From: Bacillota bacterium
GTDB taxonomy: Bacteria; Bacillota; Clostridia; Tissierellales; Peptoniphilaceae
DNA: 64,000 bases
Reading direction: 5' to 3'
Assembly: GCA_028724185.1 (NCBI GenBank)
Contig: JAQYDN010000002.1
Span: 114,190-178,189, forward strand
Shown here: piece by piece, positions 1 to 8,655 of the stretch
Numbering within the stretch: the first letter of the stretch is position 1
Layout: every line of letters begins with the position of its first letter
Notes under the pieces: generated by a model
Told to the model about the DNA's origin: nothing
Database searches by the model: none
The model's input: only the letters and a program-made list of their open reading frames with translations
Program-made: the position numbers and the translations under genes

Positions 1-567
1 CTTCCCGATTTTTCCGTTGGTGATAAAGACGCCGATATCGGCGAGCGTCTTTCCCGATCGTATGTCGACGGTGACGGGATCCGTTACGACGCTGAAGGCG
101 TAGTCTTCGGTCTCTTCGTCGAGAGGGAGCCTTAACTCCGAGGCGGGTGCGAGCGAAAAGTTTCGCTTCTCCATGATATCTTTCAGTTGAAGCGACTTCA
201 TCACGGATGTATTGAGTTTGTCGTATTCGCCCTTGAGCGTAGCCTTGCTCTTCGACGGATCGACGCCTTCTTTAAAGTAAATTTGTCTTACCGGCGTGCC
301 GAGAATGCGCACACTCGACGGATCGCCTTCATAACGAAATTGAATATCGTAACGATACAACAGAGGCTGTTTATTTTCCAATCGGCGCGTCACCTGCAAG
401 TGATCGACGCGAGAGGGGTCGTCGAACATGAGTCCGTCAAACGACGCATTCCCGATTTCGTCCGAAATAAACAGTGCCTTTTCCGTTATCAAGGGCGTTA
501 ACGTCAGTAGAAAACAAATCAATAAAAAAACTGCGAAAATAATTCCATTTTTCATCTGTTTCTGCAT
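1..567 (-). CDS. Exported protein of unknown function, truncated at the window edge
   Basis: An open frame on the minus strand runs from an ATG at 567 to the left edge without a stop, giving at least 189 residues; the C-terminus lies outside. The start is set by a GGGGG-type ribosome binding site about 7 bases upstream. Residues 1-30 look like a signal peptide or N-terminal anchor: a lysine-containing start, then a run of I, F, V, L and C. The rest is hydrophilic, with a regular alternation of charged and aliphatic residues that suggests a beta-rich extracellular domain. I do not recognise the family. An extended -10 (TGgTATGAT, complement of 601-606) lies upstream. Coding potential is good; the function is unknown. 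Confidence 0.7.
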   Translation of the reverse strand, partial: MQKQMKNGIIFAVFLLICFLLTLTPLITEKALFISDEIGNASFDGLMFDDPSRVDHLQVTRRLENKQPLLYRYDIQFRYEGDPSSVRILGTPVRQIYFKEGVDPSKSKATLKGEYDKLNTSVMKSLQLKDIMEKRNFSLAPASELRLPLDEETEDYAFSVVTDPVTVDIRSGKTLADIGVFITNGKIGK

Positions 568-668
568 GGTTATCCCCCTAACTGATGTATGATTTTTTCT
601 ATCATACCATATAGCATACCCTATTAGCAGAATAAAATCGATAGATGTTTTTCATTCAAAAGGCCTTG

Positions 669-677
669 TGCTATACT
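669..677 (+). promoter_or_regulatory. Extended -10 promoter of the small membrane protein gene
   Basis: TG-C-TATACT occurs here, with a weak -35 (TTTTCA at 649-654) about 17 bases upstream. The leader to the ATG at 694 is very short and carries a GGAGG ribosome binding site. Confidence 0.5.
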
Positions 678-693
678 GTCTTCGGAGGTAATT

Positions 694-1152
694 ATGACCA
701 TAGACAAGACCAAATACATAAAAGCTTTAAAGGCGATCGATCAAATGAACATCTTTCTCATGCTCGTACTCGCCCTCATCCACCCTTATCTGCCGGTTTA
801 CGACGAGGCGGGAAAGATGAACGAATACTACGCCTTTCTCCGCATCCTCATCATCGTCCTCGTGCTCTTTATGGGGTTACCCATTTTTAAAAAGGAGTTA
901 AAGCAAATCCGAGAAAATAAAAAGCCCTATCAGATCAAAAAGAAAAACAACGTCGTCCACATCCCCAAAGTCAACTACTTCGTCGCCGTCGCCTTTGCGG
1001 TCTGCCCCATCGCCTTTATCCCGATGGCGATTTACCGCTACGCGCCGGAGGGGATCCAGGCGCAGGCGTTTTACGCGCTGCTCTACCTCTTTATCTACGT
1101 CGGCGTCGGCACGCGACTCCAAATGAAGATCGGATTGAACACGTCCAAATAA
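694..1152 (+). CDS. Small multi-pass membrane protein, unknown function
   Basis: This encodes 152 residues with four hydrophobic segments: about residues 18-35, 46-65, 90-112 and 120-140. A very basic cytoplasmic loop (KK, KQIRENKK, QIKKKNN) lies between the second and third. The start is fixed by CGGAGGTAATT just before the ATG. No enzymatic motif is visible and I do not recognise the family. It stands alone on the plus strand, followed by a terminator shared with the convergent flavoprotein gene. The positive-inside pattern predicts both termini in the cytoplasm. Confidence 0.7.
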   Translation: MTIDKTKYIKALKAIDQMNIFLMLVLALIHPYLPVYDEAGKMNEYYAFLRILIIVLVLFMGLPIFKKELKQIRENKKPYQIKKKNNVVHIPKVNYFVAVAFAVCPIAFIPMAIYRYAPEGIQAQAFYALLYLFIYVGVGTRLQMKIGLNTSK

Positions 1153-1155
1153 AAT

Positions 1156-1206
1156 AAAAACCATCCCGGACACAGGCCAGGCCTTGCATCCGAGATGGTT
1201 TTTTTA
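1156..1206. terminator. Bidirectional intrinsic terminator
   Basis: AAAAACCATC...GATGGTTTTTTT forms a stem with an additional CGGA/TCCG pairing and a loop of about 18 bases. A-tract and T-tract flanks allow it to end both the plus-strand membrane gene and the minus-strand pot/flavoprotein transcript. Confidence 0.8.
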
Positions 1207-2391
1207 CGCCTCTCTCAATTTAAACGGATACGCGCCTTCGAGCGCTTCCTCGATCGGCGCACGCTTTTCGACGAATTTTCGATACGCGCCCATTTTTTTC
1301 GTGTTGCCGTAGAGGACGACGCCTTCGACGCGGCCGTCGTTTACGTAGAGACGGTGGTGTTCGTCGCCCTCGTCGTAGACGTAGACGTCGTCATCGTCGT
1401 CGCCGATTTTTCCGGCGCTGAACACCTCGATGTCTCCGATGTCGAGTTTTGTAAAGGCCATCGGATTTTCGTAGGTCTTCTCATCTCCCGTCATATTCGC
1501 GCCCGCCACTTTTCCCATGGCGCGGGAAGCCGACCAAAGGCCCATCGTCCGTCCCTCGACTTCGGCGACGTCGCCTGCAGCCCAAACGTTTTCGAGGTTG
1601 GTCTTTAAATAGCGGTCGACCACGACGCCGCGGTTGACCTCGAGCTCGGTGCCCTCAAACAAATCGATGTTTGCGCGCACGCCGATAGAGACGAGGATGC
1701 AGTCCACATCGACGACGGTTCCGTCCGAAAACTCGATCCCCTCGACGCGATCCTTCCCAAGGAAACCCTTCGTATCGTATCCGGCGCATACGTTAAAGCC
1801 CTGCGCTTCCATTTCCTCATTGAGCATCCGGCCGAGTTCTTCGTCCAATTGATTGGACAAGAGATAATCTCTCCTGTGGACGATCGTCACGTCCTTTCCC
1901 CGCGCCTGCAGGCTCTTCGCCGCCTCGAGGCCCAAGAGTCCTCCGCCGATAACGCAGACGCGCTCCATGTCGTCGAGGTAGGTGCCGATGGCCTGTAAGT
2001 CGTCGAATGTTCTCAGCGTAAAGACGCCTTTTAAGTCGCTGTTTTCAAAGGGCGGCAGATTGGCGTGACTTCCGTTGGCGAGGAGAATTTTCTCCGCCTC
2101 GATTGTCTTTCCGTCCTCTAAGGTCAAGGTCATCGCGTTAAAATCGATCGCGCGCACGCGCGCATCGTAGTGAGCTTCTATATTTAACTCCTTGCACCAG
2201 CCCTCCTCATTGAGAACAGGAAGTTCCGGTTCTTCTTCGGCCATGAGGTGAGAAAGTTTAATGCGAAAATACGGTTCGCAGTTCTCGTCGCCGATCAAGA
2301 GAACGGATCCGGCGCTGTCTTTTTTTCTAATCTCTTTTGCCGCAGTTACGCCCGCTATTCCGCTACCTACGATTACATAATTATAAGCCAT
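1204..2391 (-). CDS. FAD/NAD(P)-dependent oxidoreductase, NADH:rubredoxin reductase-like
   Basis: This is a 395-residue flavoprotein of the pyridine nucleotide-disulfide class I fold. Residues 9-14 (GSGIAG) bind FAD, a second Rossmann motif GGGLLG near residue 147 binds NAD(P)H, and WAAGDVAE near 266 is the conserved FAD-ribityl contact. There is no redox CxxC pair, so it fits the NirB-N/NADH:rubredoxin or nitric-oxide reductase-partner group that passes electrons to rubredoxin-like acceptors. The C-terminal 70 residues resemble the small NIR-type C-terminal domain and include an acidic DDDDD run. The start is the ATG after AAGGAGGAAGGTAGC; longer upstream starts would run into potD. It follows potD by 35 bases and is probably co-transcribed with it, an uncommon neighbour for polyamine transport. 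The natural acceptor cannot be told. Confidence 0.85.
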   Translation of the reverse strand: MAYNYVIVGSGIAGVTAAKEIRKKDSAGSVLLIGDENCEPYFRIKLSHLMAEEEPELPVLNEEGWCKELNIEAHYDARVRAIDFNAMTLTLEDGKTIEAEKILLANGSHANLPPFENSDLKGVFTLRTFDDLQAIGTYLDDMERVCVIGGGLLGLEAAKSLQARGKDVTIVHRRDYLLSNQLDEELGRMLNEEMEAQGFNVCAGYDTKGFLGKDRVEGIEFSDGTVVDVDCILVSIGVRANIDLFEGTELEVNRGVVVDRYLKTNLENVWAAGDVAEVEGRTMGLWSASRAMGKVAGANMTGDEKTYENPMAFTKLDIGDIEVFSAGKIGDDDDDVYVYDEGDEHHRLYVNDGRVEGVVLYGNTKKMGAYRKFVEKRAPIEEALEGAYPFKLREA

Positions 2392-2426
2392 GCTACCTTC
2401 CTCCTTGCGAAAACTTTTATCTACAT

Positions 2427-3476
2427 CTATTCCGCCGTAACCTCCGTCCATATCCTGTCGTACACCCTGGTCAAATCGCGTGGATCGCGATAGACCTCGA
2501 GAGGGGGTAGTTGATCGATATCGGGATAGGCGATGGGATCTTCCCGAAGCGACCGAGGCAACAGCTCGATCGCCTCGGGAATCGGCGTCGCATAACCGAC
2601 ACTGTATGCCGCGTTTTTCGCGGCGATGTCGGGTCTCGACATAAAGTTAATAAATTTCATGGCCGCCTTCGGATTTTTTGCATTCTTCGGAACGGCAAAT
2701 GAATCGTACCATATATTAGTACCCTCTTTAGGTAGAATATATTTCAAATTTTTATTTTCGCGACACATCATCGCCGCATCTCCGGAATACATCACCGAAA
2801 GCGCCGCATCTCCCTGGCTCATGACGTCGCGACCTTCATCGGCCAAGTAGGCGTACACGAGCGGCTTCTGCGCGATCAAGGCCTCTCCCGCCTCCTCGAG
2901 CTGCGAAAGGTCGCGGGTGTTCATCGAATACCCGAGCATCTTAAGCGCCACCGCGATCGAGTCGCGCTGAGAGTTGTACATGATGATCTCGTCTTTGTAA
3001 CCGGGATCCCACAAATCGCTCCACGAATCGATGTCGGAGTGGATGCGTTTCGTATTTGCGACGATGCCGAGCGTCCCCCAAAAATAAGGCAAACTATAGC
3101 GATTCCCCGGATCGTAGTCCATATTTAAAATGCGCTTATCCAACTTCTTGCTGTTGGGGATCAGATCGTAATCCAGCGGCATCAACATATCCTCGCGGAT
3201 TAACCGCTCCACCATATACTCCGACGGCACGACGACGTCGTAGATGTCGTTTGATTTCTTGAGCTTGACGTAGAGGTCTTCGTTGGAGGCGAACGTGTCG
3301 TAGATGACGCGAATTCCGGTCTCTTCTTCAAACTGGCGAATCGTCTCCATATCCACGTAATCCCCCCAATTATAGACGTGAAGCGTCTCGCGACTGCTCG
3401 ATGCGGAGCTGCAGCCCGTGAGGCCGACGAGGAGGGTGAGTGCCGCTATCCATTTTATCCATTTCATCATGTTCAT
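2427..3476 (-). CDS. potD: Spermidine/putrescine ABC transporter substrate-binding lipoprotein PotD
   Basis: This encodes 349 residues. The N-terminus is a lipoprotein signal with lipobox LTGC (Cys22), so the mature protein is lipid-anchored outside the membrane. The mature part begins with LHVYNWGDYVD, a hallmark of PotD/PotF periplasmic-type polyamine receptors, and carries the family's later YSGDAA and NAKNPKAA segments. It binds a polyamine and delivers it to PotBC. The start follows GAGGTGTAAG. Its ATG is one base after the potC stop, so translation is probably coupled. The length is typical of the family. Whether spermidine or putrescine is preferred cannot be decided by eye. Confidence 0.93.
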   Translation of the reverse strand: MNMMKWIKWIAALTLLVGLTGCSSASSSRETLHVYNWGDYVDMETIRQFEEETGIRVIYDTFASNEDLYVKLKKSNDIYDVVVPSEYMVERLIREDMLMPLDYDLIPNSKKLDKRILNMDYDPGNRYSLPYFWGTLGIVANTKRIHSDIDSWSDLWDPGYKDEIIMYNSQRDSIAVALKMLGYSMNTRDLSQLEEAGEALIAQKPLVYAYLADEGRDVMSQGDAALSVMYSGDAAMMCRENKNLKYILPKEGTNIWYDSFAVPKNAKNPKAAMKFINFMSRPDIAAKNAAYSVGYATPIPEAIELLPRSLREDPIAYPDIDQLPPLEVYRDPRDLTRVYDRIWTEVTAE

Positions 3477-3477
3477 C

Positions 3478-4257
3478 TTACACCTCGAGATCGACGATAT
3501 CGACGTCGCGTTTATTTAAGACCAAAAGAAGGATAAAGACCGCGACGAACAAAATCGTCGATATCGCGTTCATCGATGGATTAATACCCGTTTTTGCCAT
3601 CGAGTATAGCGTAATGGATAAATTGGAGACGCCTTGTCCGGTCGTAAAGAAGGAAATAATAAAGTCGTCGAGCGACAAGGTAAAGGCGAGCAGCGCCCCG
3701 GTCACGATGCCCGGCTTAATCTGCGGTATGACGACGCGAAAGAGCACCTCCCGCGGTCTCGCCCCGAGATCGAAGGCCGCCTCGACCGTATGTTGATCCA
3801 GCTGATCCAGCTTGGGGAGCACGGACAGAACGACGTAGGGCAGACAGAAGACGATGTGCGAAAGCGTCATCGTCAAGAGCCCCTGCTCGATCGCGAAAAA
3901 TCCGTACAAACTCATAAGCGCCACCGCCGTCACGATGTCGGGATTGAGCACCGGCAAGTAATTGACGTTCAAGATAACGTTTTGACTCCGCTTTTTAAAC
4001 GCGCGGATTCCGATGGCGGAGATCGTACCGAGCAAGGTCGAAACCGCGGTCGAGACGACGGCGACGAGCAGCGTGATGTAAAGACTCTTCAAAATGATCG
4101 GATCGGTAAAGAGATCGGCGTACCAATGCGTCGTAAAGCCGGCCCAAACGCCGCGCAATTTCGTGTCGTTGAAGCTGAATACGATCAAGACCGCAATCGG
4201 CAAGTATAAAAAGATCAGCAGCAGCCCCATGTAGATGTTTCGCAATTTATTTCTCAT
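3478..4257 (-). CDS. potC: Polyamine ABC transporter permease PotC
   Basis: This encodes 259 residues with six predicted membrane segments. The ABC-permease EAA loop is visible around AAFDLGARPREVLFRVVIPQ. The N-terminal FLYLPIAVLIVFSFN is typical of PotC/PotI. Together with PotB it forms the channel through which the PotD-bound polyamine passes. I chose the ATG at 4257, which sits after GAGGTGAACTGT and overlaps the 3-prime end of potB by 11 bases, rather than the longer frame at 4287. The gene order A-B-C-D matches the classical polyamine uptake operon. Confidence 0.92.
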   Translation of the reverse strand: MRNKLRNIYMGLLLIFLYLPIAVLIVFSFNDTKLRGVWAGFTTHWYADLFTDPIILKSLYITLLVAVVSTAVSTLLGTISAIGIRAFKKRSQNVILNVNYLPVLNPDIVTAVALMSLYGFFAIEQGLLTMTLSHIVFCLPYVVLSVLPKLDQLDQHTVEAAFDLGARPREVLFRVVIPQIKPGIVTGALLAFTLSLDDFIISFFTTGQGVSNLSITLYSMAKTGINPSMNAISTILFVAVFILLLVLNKRDVDIVDLEV

Positions 4258-5083
4258 ACAGTTCACCTCGCCTTCCCTTATTTTCAAAACGTCTGAAGAT
4301 AAAGAGCATTCCGAGCAAAATGACGATTAACACGACGGCGATCGCCGAGCCGAACGGCCAGTTTCCCGTCAGTCGAAATTGCTGTTCGATGATATTGCCG
4401 ACCAGATAATATTTGTTGCCGCCCAACAGCGACGAGATGACAAAGGTCGAAAGCGCCGGTATAAAGCACATCAAGATGCCGCTGAATACCCCCGGCAACG
4501 ACAGAGGAAAGGTTATTTTGATAAAGGTCTGAAAAGGCGTCGCCCCGAGATCCTGCGCCGCCTCGACGAGCGAACGATCCATCTTTTCGAGTATCGCGTA
4601 GATGGGAAGGACCATAAACGGCAAAAAATTGTAAATCATCCCCATTAAAATCGCGCCTTCGTTATACATCATGTCGAAGGGCCCCAGTCCGATCAGCGAC
4701 AATGCGCGGTTGATTACGCCGTTTCTCCCGAGGAGAGTAATCCACGCGTACGTCCTCAGTAAAAAATTCATCCACATCGGAATGACGAACAAGAGGATCA
4801 GCGTCGCGGCCGTCTTCGGCTTTTGGCGGGAGATGCTGTAGGCGGCGGGGTAGCCTAAAAAGAGGCACGCCACCGTCGAAATTGCCGCGAGCGCGACGGA
4901 TCGCCCGAGGATGCGCAGATACGTCGGCTCGAAAAAGCGGACATATTGCTCGGTCGAAAAGCGGAAATTCGCCATATCCATCGTCGGCTCTCCGTTAAAG
5001 CTGATAAAGACGACCAACAGGAGCGGCAGGACGATAAATAATATCGCCCACGGAATGTAAAACGTCGCATATCGCCTCATCAT
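4247..5083 (-). CDS. potB: Polyamine ABC transporter permease PotB
   Basis: This encodes 278 residues with six membrane segments and the permease EAA signature [20 protein letters not shown]. The ATG at 5083 overlaps the potA stop in an ATGA motif and is preceded by GGGAGAAGG; the next ATG at 5080 is an alternative with better spacing. The longer frame reaching 5176 lies inside potA and lacks hydrophobic character, so I rejected it. FRFSTEQY and NFLLRTYAW resemble PotB/PotH of known operons. It pairs with PotC in the membrane. Confidence 0.92.
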   Translation of the reverse strand: MMRRYATFYIPWAILFIVLPLLLVVFISFNGEPTMDMANFRFSTEQYVRFFEPTYLRILGRSVALAAISTVACLFLGYPAAYSISRQKPKTAATLILLFVIPMWMNFLLRTYAWITLLGRNGVINRALSLIGLGPFDMMYNEGAILMGMIYNFLPFMVLPIYAILEKMDRSLVEAAQDLGATPFQTFIKITFPLSLPGVFSGILMCFIPALSTFVISSLLGGNKYYLVGNIIEQQFRLTGNWPFGSAIAVVLIVILLGMLFIFRRFENKGRRGELYEK

Positions 5084-6117
5084 CCTTCTCCCTTCATCAC
5101 GTGGAAGTTGTCCGGTTCGATGTAAAGTCCCACGACCTCCCCGGGTTGTTTCGCGAGTGTCGACTGTACCATCCACTTATCGCCCGCGACGTTTAGGATC
5201 ATCTCGTAGTGGACGCCCTTAAAGACGAGCGACTCCACCTCTCCTCTCAAGAGATCCTCCGCGTCCCTCTTCAGCTCGACGTCCTCGGGTCGAATGACGA
5301 CCTGCACGGATTCCCCGGGCGCGAAGCCCTTGTCGACACAGCGGAATTCCCTCCCGTAAAAGGAAACGACGCCGTCTCTTACAAAGGTCGCGGGGATGAT
5401 ATTGCTTTCGCCGATAAAATTGGCGACAAAGGCGTTCACCGGTTCGTTGTAGATGGAAATCGGCGTCCCGATCTGTTGGATCGTCCCGTCTTTTAACACG
5501 ACGACCGTATCGCTCATACTGAGCGCCTCTTCCTGATCGTGGGTGACGTAAATAAAGGTAATGCCGACCTGTTCCTGGATGCGCTTCAACTCGAACTGCA
5601 TGCGCTTTCTAAGCTTTAAGTCGAGCGCCCCGAGCGGTTCGTCCAACAAGAGGATCTCGGGGTCGTTGATGAGCGCCCGGGCAATGGCGATGCGCTGTTG
5701 TTGCCCGCCCGATAAGGAGGCGATGCTCCGCGATCCGATCCCCGGCAAATTTACGAGTTCGAGCATCTCCTCGACGCGACTTTCGATCTCCGCCTTCGGC
5801 AGTTTTTTCAGTTTCAGGCCGAAGGCGATGTTGTCGAAGACGTTTAAATGCGGAAAAAGCGCATACTTTTGAAACACCGTGTTGACCGGCCGTTCGTAGT
5901 GTTTCATCGCCGTCATCGACTGCCCCTTGAGGAGGACATCTCCCTCGTCCGGCTGCTCGAATCCCGCGATAATTCGAAGGAGCGTCGTCTTCCCGCAACC
6001 GCTCGGCCCGAGAAGCGTCAAAAACTCATGATCGCGAACCTCGAGGTCGATCCCCTTCAATACCTGTGTCTCTGCGAACGATTTTTGAATGCCGCGCATC
6101 GTAATAATCGATTCCAT
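5080..6117 (-). CDS. potA: Polyamine ABC transporter ATPase PotA
   Basis: This 345-residue ABC ATPase powers polyamine import. Walker A is at residues 37-45 (GPSGCGKTT), the signature LSGGQQQR near 134, and Walker B with D-loop ([11 protein letters not shown]) near 155; the switch histidine is in YVTHDQEE. The C-terminal hundred residues form the TOBE-type regulatory domain of the PotA/MalK group (VIRPEDVEL). The gene begins 10 bases after the regulator's stop, so regulator and transporter share a transcript. The length is slightly shorter than the E. coli protein but complete. Confidence 0.95.
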   Translation of the reverse strand: MESIITMRGIQKSFAETQVLKGIDLEVRDHEFLTLLGPSGCGKTTLLRIIAGFEQPDEGDVLLKGQSMTAMKHYERPVNTVFQKYALFPHLNVFDNIAFGLKLKKLPKAEIESRVEEMLELVNLPGIGSRSIASLSGGQQQRIAIARALINDPEILLLDEPLGALDLKLRKRMQFELKRIQEQVGITFIYVTHDQEEALSMSDTVVVLKDGTIQQIGTPISIYNEPVNAFVANFIGESNIIPATFVRDGVVSFYGREFRCVDKGFAPGESVQVVIRPEDVELKRDAEDLLRGEVESLVFKGVHYEMILNVAGDKWMVQSTLAKQPGEVVGLYIEPDNFHVMKGEG

Positions 6118-6127
6118 CCGTCACCTC

Positions 6128-6667
6128 CTAGAAATTGGGCGGGTTCGATACCCACAACAGCGTCGCCTCGTCGCGCGACGCATTTTCAAAATACACACGC
6201 TTATCTCCCGGGCCGTAGAGCGTATCGCCCGCGCCCGCGGAGTAGATCTCTTCCCCGTAGTGTACGAGGAGTTCGCCCTTTAAGATGTAGGCGAACCATT
6301 GACCCTCAAACGGCGTGAGGACCGACGAATTTCCGCCGGATTCGATGTGCCAACGTGTCGGCTCCATCGCGTTTTTTTGCGCGTTCGGCACGATGTACTC
6401 GAGCCGGTAGCCCTCGTCCTCCGAGATAAACGTCGAGGCGTCGGAGGACGAAAAGACGATCTTCGCCTCGTCCATCCCCCCGAAAAAATCCTCGGGGCGC
6501 GTGCCGAGCGCGTCCAGAATGTCCAAAAACGTCGCGACCGACGGACTCGCGAGATCCCTCTCCACTTGGGAGATAAAACCCTTCGTCACCTCGCTGCGTT
6601 GCGCGAGTTCTTCCTGGGTCAATTGTTGCATCAAGCGTAAGCTTTTTATTTTCTCTCCGATATTCAT
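6128..6667 (-). CDS. XRE-cupin transcriptional regulator (PuuR-like) of the polyamine operon
   Basis: This encodes 179 residues. An N-terminal XRE helix-turn-helix covers residues 7-60 (LTQEELAQRSEVTKGFISQ), and a cupin_2 barrel covers about 105-175 (LTPFEGQWFAYILKGELLV, then DTLYGPGDKRVYFEN). XRE-cupin regulators such as PuuR sense small ligands, often polyamines, in the cupin pocket. It is the first gene of the pot operon and lies just downstream of a promoter with two identical-sense repeats, which makes autoregulation likely. The ligand is an inference from the neighbouring genes. Confidence 0.88.
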   Translation of the reverse strand: MNIGEKIKSLRLMQQLTQEELAQRSEVTKGFISQVERDLASPSVATFLDILDALGTRPEDFFGGMDEAKIVFSSSDASTFISEDEGYRLEYIVPNAQKNAMEPTRWHIESGGNSSVLTPFEGQWFAYILKGELLVHYGEEIYSAGAGDTLYGPGDKRVYFENASRDEATLLWVSNPPNF

Positions 6668-6674
6668 ACTATTT

Positions 6675-6706
6675 TAAACTCCATGATTAATTTACTAAAC
6701 TTCATG
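6675..6706 (-). promoter_or_regulatory. Tandem operator repeats for the PuuR-like regulator
   Basis: On the minus strand CATGAAGTTTA (6706-6696) and CATGGAGTTTA (6685-6675) are direct repeats, 10 of 11 bases identical and exactly 21 bp (two helical turns) apart. They lie between the -10 and the regulator's start codon, a position suited to repression. Confidence 0.55.
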
Positions 6707-6708
6707 CT

Positions 6709-6737
6709 ATTATAAACAGAAACGACGCGCGCGTCAA
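6709..6737 (-). promoter_or_regulatory. Sigma-A type promoter of the regulator-pot operon
   Basis: TTGACG (6737-6732), a 17-base spacer and a perfect TATAAT (6714-6709) read on the minus strand. The -10 borders the first operator repeat. Confidence 0.75.
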
Positions 6738-6765
6738 TACGGAGGTGGCGCCGCAATTCGGCCAA

Positions 6766-6803
6766 TAAAAAATCGACGCGACATAGACTGTCGCGCCGAC
6801 TTT
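6766..6803 (-). terminator. Intrinsic terminator after psuG
   Basis: Read on the minus strand, GTCGGCGCGAC pairs with GTCGCGTCGA around a short loop and is followed by TTTTTT. It ends the tdk-psuK-psuG transcript and insulates the pot promoter that lies beyond. Confidence 0.8.
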
Positions 6804-6818
6804 CCCGCGTTTCGCGTG

Positions 6819-7745
6819 TTATTTATGAGCGTATGCCTTGGCGATCTCCGCGCCGAGCCTCGTATTGTTAAAGACCAGGGCGATGTTCGATTCCAAACTG
6901 TCGCCGCCGGTCACTTCGAGCACGCGTTGAAGCAAAAACGGCGTGGTCTCCTTGCCGGAGATGCCCTGTTTTTTTGCGTCCTCGAGTGCCTCTTCGATGG
7001 CCTTTTCGATCAGCTCTTCGTCCATCGCGTCGGCTTCGGGGATCGGGTTGGCCACGACGACGCCGCCGTGGATGCCGAGATCCCACTTCGTCTTCATCAA
7101 TGCCGCGATCTTTTCGGGATCGTCGTAGCGATAGTCGAGTTTATGTCCGCTTCGTCTCGTAAAGAAGGCGGGCATTTCCTCCGTTTGGTAGCCGACAACC
7201 GGCACGCCGAAAGTCTCGAGGTATTCGAGGGTGAGTCCGATATCTAAAATCGACTTGCAGCCCGCACACACCACGGCGACGTCGGATGTGGCGAGTTCCT
7301 GAAGGTCGCGCGAAATGTCCATCGTCGTCTCGGCGCCGCGGTGTACCCCGCCGATGCCGCCTGTGACCAGCAGCGGAATGCCCGCAAGGCGCGCCGTCAA
7401 AATCGAGGTCGCAACCGTCGTCGCTCCGTTGAGTCCGTTTGCGACGATGTGGGCATAGTCACGCGTCGAGCTCTTAATGACGTCCTTCGAGGTCGCCATA
7501 AATTCGAGTTCGTCTTCGCTCAAGCCGACTTTGATGCGGCCGTCGATGATCGCCGTCGTCGCCGGCGTCACGCCCGCCTCTCTCAAGATCGCTTCGCAGC
7601 GCTTCGCCGTCTCCAAATTTTTGGGATACGGCATACCGTGCGAGATAATCGTCGATTCCAGGGCGACGACCGGTTTATTGGCCTCGAACGCTTCCCGTAC
7701 CTCCGGGGCGATATCCATGTACGCTTTTAAATTAGATAATGTCAT
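6819..7745 (-). CDS. psuG: Pseudouridine-5'-phosphate glycosidase
   Basis: This 308-residue protein belongs to the PsuG/IndA family, which reversibly splits pseudouridine 5'-phosphate into uracil and ribose 5-phosphate using a metal (Mn) site. VALESTIISHGMPYPKN near residue 27, TVATSILTARLAGI and FVTGGIGGVHRGAE-type segments are characteristic (here LLVTGGIGGVHRGAE). The ATG at 7745 follows AGGAGGTTGACT and overlaps psuK by 14 bases; the longer frame to 7811 is out of character. With psuK next to it, the pair makes a full route for pseudouridine breakdown from RNA turnover. Confidence 0.94.
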   Translation of the reverse strand: MTLSNLKAYMDIAPEVREAFEANKPVVALESTIISHGMPYPKNLETAKRCEAILREAGVTPATTAIIDGRIKVGLSEDELEFMATSKDVIKSSTRDYAHIVANGLNGATTVATSILTARLAGIPLLVTGGIGGVHRGAETTMDISRDLQELATSDVAVVCAGCKSILDIGLTLEYLETFGVPVVGYQTEEMPAFFTRRSGHKLDYRYDDPEKIAALMKTKWDLGIHGGVVVANPIPEADAMDEELIEKAIEEALEDAKKQGISGKETTPFLLQRVLEVTGGDSLESNIALVFNNTRLGAEIAKAYAHK

Positions 7746-8655
7746 AGTCAACCTCCTGTTTTTCCCGCTCCCACGCCTCTCGATGAAAACCGCGCAGGTC
7801 GCTGTCGTCACTCTTCAGCACCAGACGCGACGCCGCCATCGCGCCGATCGTCGCGTCGATAAAATTTTTTCCCTCGACGAGCTCCGCGGTCAACATTCCC
7901 ACAAAGGCATCTCCCGCGCCCGTCGCTCCCTGGATTTCCATGGCGGACGTCTTAAAATGAATCGTCTCGCTTTTCGAAAAGACATACGCTCCGTCGGCAC
8001 CGGCGGTGATGACGACGCGCTCGGCCCCCTTCCGTAAGAGGTCCGCGCCGCAGTCGATCAACCGAGCATTTTCTCCCAAGCCGGACAAGGCCCGCGCCTC
8101 CAGAATGTTACATTTTAACACATTGATCCGGTCGATAAAAGCTTTAAATTTCTCGACTTTTACGGCACTTACGCCGTCGACGACGGCCCGTATGGACCAG
8201 CTGAAAATTTCGGCGAGCGCCTCCGCGCTTAAGTTGGCATCGACCACCGTATAGCGACAACGCTCCGCGAGCGCCCTTCGACTTGCGAGTTTTTCCGCAG
8301 TTAAGCGGTCGATAATTCGCATGTCGTTTACCGCGGTATAGAGCTCTCCTCTATCGTCCAAGACGGCGAGATAACTTCCCGTCGACTCGCCCCGAAAGAC
8401 AAACGCGTCGTCGAAGCTCAAGCACGCGGGCGCAGAGGCCAGGATCATCTCTTTTTTATCGTCGTCGCCGAGCGCTGTCACAAGCGTCGTCTCGACTCCC
8501 GCCGATGCGATGTTTGCGGCGATGTTTCGCCCGACGCCTCCGGGCGTCATCGTGACGATGCCCGGATTCGAGTCGTATAGATGCTGTCTGCTCAGACACC
8601 TCCCGCTGATATCGAGATTACACCCGCCGAATACGGCAACGCGAGGCTCTCTCAT
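7732..8655 (-). CDS. psuK: Pseudouridine kinase, PfkB family
   Basis: This 307-residue ribokinase-fold enzyme phosphorylates pseudouridine to pseudouridine 5'-phosphate for PsuG. The N-terminal PGGVGRNIAANIA is PfkB signature 1 (sugar binding) near residue 38. GATGAGDAFVGML near 245 is signature 2, with the catalytic Asp in GAGD and the anion hole. The assignment to PsuK rather than another sugar kinase rests on the overlap with psuG. Its ATG overlaps the tdk stop by 4 bases. Confidence 0.9.
   Translation of the reverse strand: MREPRVAVFGGCNLDISGRCLSRQHLYDSNPGIVTMTPGGVGRNIAANIASAGVETTLVTALGDDDKKEMILASAPACLSFDDAFVFRGESTGSYLAVLDDRGELYTAVNDMRIIDRLTAEKLASRRALAERCRYTVVDANLSAEALAEIFSWSIRAVVDGVSAVKVEKFKAFIDRINVLKCNILEARALSGLGENARLIDCGADLLRKGAERVVITAGADGAYVFSKSETIHFKTSAMEIQGATGAGDAFVGMLTAELVEGKNFIDATIGAMAASRLVLKSDDSDLRGFHREAWEREKQEVDYDII

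Noticed and set aside
3634..4209. A 191-codon plus-strand frame opposite potC
   Set aside because: Antisense shadow; highly charged translation, no ribosome binding site.
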